NCBI GenBank assembly: GCA_023140195.1
Contig: JAGLME010000009.1
Span: 1-64,000 of the forward strand
DNA length: 64,000 bases
Origin: Thermoplasmata archaeon
GTDB taxonomy: Archaea > Thermoplasmatota > Thermoplasmata > RBG-16-68-12 > SOIM01
Reading direction: 5' to 3'
Part shown: positions 59,876-64,000 of the stretch, one piece after another
Layout: each line of letters starts with the position of its first letter
Position numbering within the stretch: the first letter of the stretch is position 1
Made by a program: the position numbers and the translations under genes
The notes under the pieces: generated by a model
Seen by the model: the letters and a program-made list of their open reading frames with translations, nothing else
What the model was told of the DNA's origin: nothing
Databases searched by the model: none

Positions 59876-60613
59876 CTACCCCGGAATTAGTTTCTTGTCC
59901 TTTTCCATTTGTCCAGAAACCCTCTTAAGAAGGGCATCTGATTTCTTGAGAAAGAACCTCCGATATTTCGCATATGCCTTCACAGAGTCCAGGTCCCTCA
60001 CTAAGCCGTAGGCTTTTGAGAGATAAATGGGACCGTCATCGACATCGTAATCTCCCAGATCCCAGATCTCACGGATCTTCCGAGCGTATCGTCTCATGAC
60101 TTCGTTCTCTTCCCAGCCCAAGACGACACCTGGAAGAAGCATATCGAAGATCTCTCTTTTGTGACCTGGTCTCGAATCGTCCAGGTCAGGATTGGTGATG
60201 GAATTGTCAATCACGCTCCAAATCTCACGACCCATATCCTGTTCGTATTGCTCCAATTTCAGGAGATTTGTGAAGAATCCTTCGATGCCAGCATACAACT
60301 TGGGCTTGCTAGTTCTGAGGATGTCGAAAGCATAGGACTTCTCAATGCCCTCGTGGAGATCATGGAGTTCCTTCCTGTAATCAGCATTCCAGAAGAAGAG
60401 AGGTTTGCCAGTAACCCGTATATTTGTCGTCACACTATCAAACTCACGCTTAATTGGAATCAGAACTTCGTCCAGCCTCTTTTTGGCATTCTCCTTTCGG
60501 CATTCGCGCCTGTAATTCATTCTGTCTCGGAGGTACCACATCGCAAATGAAATCAACGCTGAGATTACTGCTGATACAATCCCTGGTATCAATATCAGAC
60601 TTACCCAATCCAA
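59876..60613 (-). CDS. Single-pass membrane protein with helical cytosolic domain, unknown
   Basis: 245 residues from a TTG: GGAGGT lies 6 bases before it, whereas the ATG between them opens a different short frame. One helix at the N-terminus (LILIPGIVSAVISALISFAMWY) is followed by a highly charged, helical region (RRECRKENAKKRLDEVLIPI, EGIEKSYAFDILR, RRYARKIREIWDLGDYDV). The charge pattern places the C-terminal part in the cytosol. The promoter is probably TACTTATAAG (60698-60708, minus strand), with a CTACCT-CT-AGGTAG dyad at 60675-60688 near the transcript start. Function unknown. Confidence 0.65.
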   Translation of the reverse strand: MDWVSLILIPGIVSAVISALISFAMWYLRDRMNYRRECRKENAKKRLDEVLIPIKREFDSVTTNIRVTGKPLFFWNADYRKELHDLHEGIEKSYAFDILRTSKPKLYAGIEGFFTNLLKLEQYEQDMGREIWSVIDNSITNPDLDDSRPGHKREIFDMLLPGVVLGWEENEVMRRYARKIREIWDLGDYDVDDGPIYLSKAYGLVRDLDSVKAYAKYRRFFLKKSDALLKRVSGQMEKDKKLIPG

Positions 60614-60674
60614 TCATCGACCTCCGTTGAACACCCTTAACAGACTAACGGAATAAATGCTTTGTCCAGTACAC

Positions 60675-60708
60675 CTACCTCTAGGTAGATGCAGTGAACT
60701 TATAAGTA
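60675..60708 (-). promoter_or_regulatory. TATA box and CTACCT/AGGTAG dyad
   Basis: On the minus strand AGTACTTATAAG is a TATA box about 90 bases before the start of the 60613 gene. CTACCTCTAGGTAG (60675-60688) lies where transcription should begin, a place where a repressor could act. Confidence 0.4.
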
Positions 60709-60802
60709 CTCTAGACAATTTTGAAGTGCTTCGTGAACAAGATGAGTAAGCACAGCCAGAGGAAATAGTCAGATTTGTTCTTGGCAAAGATATTGGCAGA
60801 GT

Positions 60803-61747
60803 TTAGATCTCCACTACTTTGATGTAGTATTCGATATACCCATCCTGCTCATTTGCAACCAGATCCAATTCTCCATCATCGACGAATAATGAATAGGAAC
60901 TTGTCCCGGGGTATAGAATGCCAACTGTGTTGTTCTCACCAATGGATGTTCCATTGAGGTCGATCCTATCGTCCTCTGTCCAAAAGTCATCATCCCAACT
61001 CTCAATGATCACAGTCACTTTCCAAATATCATCTTCTACATCTGCGTCAGTCTCAAGACACATCTCTTGACCCGTGTAGACGATGGTCGTCTCCTCTCGA
61101 ATCTTCAGTGGGTCCTGGCTACCTTCGTGATATACGTACACCCGGATTATGAAATACGGATCTGGTGGTCCCGACTCATCCCCGGAGTCGTCATTTTCAT
61201 AGTGAGCGACGCATACTCTGATACCCCCGTTTCCTGTATCGTAGATGTCTGCATTATCTCCAATTCCGTCGCCGTCATTGTCTATCCATTCATTGGCATT
61301 GTCAGGAAATGCGTCTGGACTGCTACCATTCGGATTATCGCCAAAACCATCACCGTCTCTATCTTCCCATTGGGTTGGGTCGTTTGGAAACGCATCCGAG
61401 TTATCTCCCACATTATCACCATCAGAGTCTATCGTCTCCGTAGGGTCATTTGGGAAAGCGTCCGTATTGTCGCCTATTCCGTCGTCATCACTATCCTTCC
61501 ATTCTGATTTGTCGTCTGGAAAAACATCTTGGTTGTCACCAAAGCCGTCTCCGTCCGAATCTTTCCATTCCGATTTGTCATTTGGGAATACGTCTCTGCT
61601 GTCGGGATAACCGTCTCCGTCACTGTCTCTGAAGAAATACCACCACGCCGCGAATGCGCATGCAACAATGATTACCACCACTATCACTATCGCAACAGCA
61701 ACAGAGACACTACCCCTGACACCTCCTCCTATTGTCTCTTTCCTCAT
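60803..61747 (-). CDS. Membrane-anchored thrombospondin type 3 repeat protein with C2-like domain
   Basis: 314 residues; GGGAGGATC precedes the ATG. An N-terminal helix ([22 protein letters not shown], 14-36) anchors the protein. Six thrombospondin type 3 calcium repeats follow, each DxDGDGxGDNxDxFPND. The C-terminal part [48 protein letters not shown] has the strand pattern and acidic loops of a C2 domain. Both parts are expected to bind calcium outside the cell. Such chains are common on the surface of Thermoplasmatota. The gene stands alone. Confidence 0.85.
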   Translation of the reverse strand: MRKETIGGGVRGSVSVAVAIVIVVVIIVACAFAAWWYFFRDSDGDGYPDSRDVFPNDKSEWKDSDGDGFGDNQDVFPDDKSEWKDSDDDGIGDNTDAFPNDPTETIDSDGDNVGDNSDAFPNDPTQWEDRDGDGFGDNPNGSSPDAFPDNANEWIDNDGDGIGDNADIYDTGNGGIRVCVAHYENDDSGDESGPPDPYFIIRVYVYHEGSQDPLKIREETTIVYTGQEMCLETDADVEDDIWKVTVIIESWDDDFWTEDDRIDLNGTSIGENNTVGILYPGTSSYSLFVDDGELDLVANEQDGYIEYYIKVVEI

Positions 61748-62801
61748 GATCCTCCCCCCACAGTTGTGAGTGGATAGGAGCGCCTTTCAACACTCTCTTG
61801 CAACGGATCATGCCAAAAGAGACTCACCATCCAATCCTCACCTCGGCACGATCCGTTGCTGAAGCCACGATGGAGTTACATCCATTTAAGGATTTCCGTG
61901 CTTTCCAGTATGACAAAACGGCAGACACAGAAAATCGAAAGAAGTCTGAATCCTACTTAATGTCGAAGAACATTCTGAGCATTACGCTCATATATAAGGG
62001 GAGGTACGGTAGCGAACTCGGACATTCTTTGGAAACTTCTAAGTTTTCCAAGTCCATGCTGTCTTTCGGCGATAGAAGTGCTGTGGGAAGAGGATTGGAC
62101 ATTGGGTTGTCGACCCATAGCACACTATCGCTGGTGGTTATTGGAAGACCGCCCAGTCAGGATGGAGCTGTCTCCGTCAGGCGTCAGTTCGACTGAGGCG
62201 GAACACGATCTGGCACTTGCGTGTCCGCTACAAATCCCGATTACAGTATCATCATCTTCTATCCCGATCCCGCATACCCCCTCTACCCCCCATCTCCGTT
62301 GTCCTCTCTCAACCTTTTGTAGTAGCACTAGCCCAAGAATTTCTTCTAGGTGTAGCTCTTGTGTTAGTATGGATTCTTGACCTGGAGCTATCGTTAGTTC
62401 TAACTCAAGCACTTGAAGCCAGACTAACACTTGAGTTACTACCGCCTGTAGTAGCAGTTCTAACTCAACCTCTTGAGCCAAACAAGCACAGCAACCACTT
62501 GTAGAACATCAACTTGAGTTACTGCAAGCTCTTATGTTGAAATCGACCCTCAAACCAACTCTAGTTCGAATGTTCTAGCCCAAGAGATAGTTCAAGAGCA
62601 TGCTAGACGATCCTCGGCACACTTCTCTTGAGAGTTAGTTCGACAAGTAGCTCATGAGCTGAGTAGAACTAGAGTTTGTTTTGCTGTCTTGTTTTACTGT
62701 TAGTTCTTGAATGAGTTACAGAGCACTCAGCCTCTAGTTTGGCTCTAGTTCTAGACTCTACTCTTAAATACCTGCAAAATAATGTGAGAAACAGTGAGTC
62801 A
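61748..62801. other. One-kilobase non-coding region with TATA box, repeat fragment and CTAG-rich stretch
   Basis: No protein gene is supported; the frames at 61798-62196, 62078-62380 and 62217-62504 are compositional. CATATATAAGG (61989-61999) is a good TATA box with no gene after it. CGAACTCGGACATTCTTTGG (62013-62032) matches part of the palindromic repeat in reverse, and TGGAAACTT/AAGTTTTCCA (62030-62050) forms a hairpin next to it. A small RNA from this promoter is possible. The last 440 bases are listed separately. Confidence 0.5.
62320..62760. repeat. Low-complexity stretch rich in TAGTTC, CTCAAG and CTAG words
   Basis: Short words such as AGTTCTAACTCA, CTTGAGTTACT, CTCTAGTT and their complements recur in both orientations. 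CTAG occurs nine times between 62328 and 62754, well above what I see elsewhere in the window. It ends just before the TATA-like TTAAATA of the next gene. Role unknown. Confidence 0.5.
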
Positions 62802-64000
62802 ATGAAGGTCCGAACCTGTTCCAAATGCGGCCAGCAATTCTCGCCTCAAGGGATTCGCCTACACGAGAAAGCATGTGATGGTAGTAAGAGAGAAGAAGTG
62901 GACACGAATACCAGCCCTGTTTATGCCCCGGTTGATATCAGCCCCCAAGAGACAACCGACAACACTCACGAGCCTCCCAAGGAAGAAGAACAGGCCGAGA
63001 CGAAAGTTGAATCCAACGTGTCGCCCGAGGGGCAAGGAGGAGCAGATGATCTCCCCATCAAGCAGGCGGACTACGTGGGAGAGGAAAGAGGAATATGTCC
63101 ATACTGCGGTCGGGAGTTTGGCCAATGGACTATTCATGCACACAGACTGCTAATAAATGAGAAACACAGTAATCTATGTCGTTGCCCTGAGTGTGAGAAT
63201 GATTTCAGTCTCCCGAATGAGCTGGTAATTCCCGAACTCTTCCAGTTAGTGGGGGAATTAAAGGAGGAAATCAAGGCCCTGGAGAGAGAAAAGGGCGAAG
63301 AAGCTCGAAAAGTAGTAAAAGAGGGACAGGCAAAATCGGAAAAAGCCAGGTTGAAGCAAGCGGAGGAGGTCAGGACGGAGTTCAGCAAGGAGATCGAGAG
63401 CCTCAAGGAGAAGGTGAAGGACGAGATACCCAAGGAAATCGACGACCGGATCGAGAAGGCACTTGGAAAGCTGGGCGGAGAAATCCAGGAGAAGCTAGAC
63501 CAACAGAAGCAGGAAACAATCCAAGAAGTGGACAAACAGATCAATATCGAGAAGGGATTGGATGTTAGATTGAAACCTCTGGAAAAAATGTCTAGGTGTA
63601 GGCATGTCTGGGAAGAGGGCATGGTAAATGGTCAGTATTACCTATTTTGCAAGCGTTGTGGACAGGAGCAAGAAGGCAAGCTATTTGAGCTATCCGAAGT
63701 CCGTGAGGGAGACATCAAATTTACAGTTTTCATGGATGACGTCCACCCGCTAACCGTCTCGGCAAAGGCGCGGACCATACTGGACGCCCTGGGTCAGATG
63801 GGATATCCCAGGGACACCGAGCCCGACATATTAGACAACAACCTGGGCGTGGAGTCCGAGCACCTGATCCACAAGATCCACAAGCTTGATTCCATTGTAA
63901 TCAAAGCCCTCCCGGACAATCCTTTCGTGGAATCCAATCCCGATTGGTGGGACATGAAGGAAGACGAGAGAATTCTCAAGGAAGAGTTTCTGGGAGAGTT
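62802..64000 (+). CDS. Zinc-finger and coiled-coil protein, incomplete at window end
   Basis: About 400 codons are visible and the frame is open at the end of the window. The start at ATG 62802 follows CTTAAATA (62763-62770), a likely TATA box. The first zinc finger is TCSKCGQQFSPQGIRLHEKA (C6, C9, H21, C25). A charged, proline-containing linker follows, then GICPYCGREFGQWTIHAHRL with CRCPECENDFSLP, a second and third metal site. Residues 155-265 are a long coiled coil (EIKALEREKGEEARKVVKEG, KLDQQKQETIQEVDKQI). A further ribbon has CRHVWEEG...YLFCKRCGQ. The tail VSAKARTILDALGQMGYPRD resembles no family I know. Possibly a nucleic-acid-binding structural protein. Confidence 0.75.
   Translation, partial: MKVRTCSKCGQQFSPQGIRLHEKACDGSKREEVDTNTSPVYAPVDISPQETTDNTHEPPKEEEQAETKVESNVSPEGQGGADDLPIKQADYVGEERGICPYCGREFGQWTIHAHRLLINEKHSNLCRCPECENDFSLPNELVIPELFQLVGELKEEIKALEREKGEEARKVVKEGQAKSEKARLKQAEEVRTEFSKEIESLKEKVKDEIPKEIDDRIEKALGKLGGEIQEKLDQQKQETIQEVDKQINIEKGLDVRLKPLEKMSRCRHVWEEGMVNGQYYLFCKRCGQEQEGKLFELSEVREGDIKFTVFMDDVHPLTVSAKARTILDALGQMGYPRDTEPDILDNNLGVESEHLIHKIHKLDSIVIKALPDNPFVESNPDWWDMKEDERILKEEFLGE

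Noticed and set aside
61798-62504. Three overlapping plus-strand frames of about 100 residues
   Set aside because: They follow no ribosome site and arise from CT-rich, repetitive sequence.
1-64000. CRISPR array
   Set aside because: The repeats found are palindromic and dispersed or a single tandem pair; there is no run of regularly spaced direct repeats and no cas gene.

Overview
The window looks like chromosomal DNA of an uncultivated archaeon, most likely of the Thermoplasmatota type. The reasons are archaeal TATA boxes about 25 bases before probable transcript starts, strong GGAGGTGA ribosome sites, a leaderless-looking arsR, an AbrB/SpoVT small regulator, an ACR3 arsenite pump, an archaeal Ras-like GTPase, and above all a long series of secreted proteins built from NosD-type beta-helix, PKD, Kelch, PQQ, thrombospondin-3 and other beta-propeller modules. 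No rRNA, complete tRNA or CRISPR array is present. The lineage is an inference; no marker gene is in the window.

Layout. 1-5.3 kb: two secreted proteins (PKD/Gly-rich/PxKF; PPC repeats), then an AbrB-like regulator. 5.3-11.4 kb: an accessory island with dispersed hairpin repeats, a possible NdpA-like protein paired with a three-helix membrane protein, a broken HNH nuclease gene, a 44-residue membrane peptide coupled to a HEPN candidate, and a tRNA 3'-end remnant. 11.5-28.9 kb: giant beta-helix and propeller surface proteins, interrupted by an arsR-acr3 cassette that lies between 76-bp inverted repeats. 29.3-31.6 kb: a tight regulatory operon (tandem RAM domains, Ras-like GTPase, a 30-residue ORF, two winged-helix proteins) followed by a ribbon-helix-helix protein. 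31.7-43.7 kb: more propeller proteins, one with 15 glycosidase-like blades, and a winged-helix/TPR regulator under a perfect palindrome. 44.0-47.6 kb: an unusual cassette of HExxH-vWA protein, staphylococcal-nuclease-like protein and small membrane protein. 47.9-53.9 kb: surface proteins again, including a propeller gene with an internal TAG. 54.2-58.8 kb: a second accessory island with an EEP nuclease, a tyrosine recombinase remnant, a HExxH protein, a nuclease fragment and a HEPN fusion. 58.8-64 kb: membrane proteins, a CTAG-rich non-coding stretch, and the start of a zinc-finger coiled-coil protein that runs off the window.

The surface proteins probably form cell-envelope or adhesive structures; Kelch, PKD and one unnamed domain of about 110 residues are shared between them. 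The islands carry nucleases, HEPN candidates, metalloprotease-like proteins, recombination scars and most of the full-length palindromic repeats, a pattern typical of mobile or defence DNA. Two repeat families are the clearest non-coding signal: a palindrome family with ATGTCG...CGACAT arms, and a three-copy 75-base element with a GAGGCCGTTC/GAACGGCCTC hairpin. All functional statements rest on reading motifs by eye; no database search was run.
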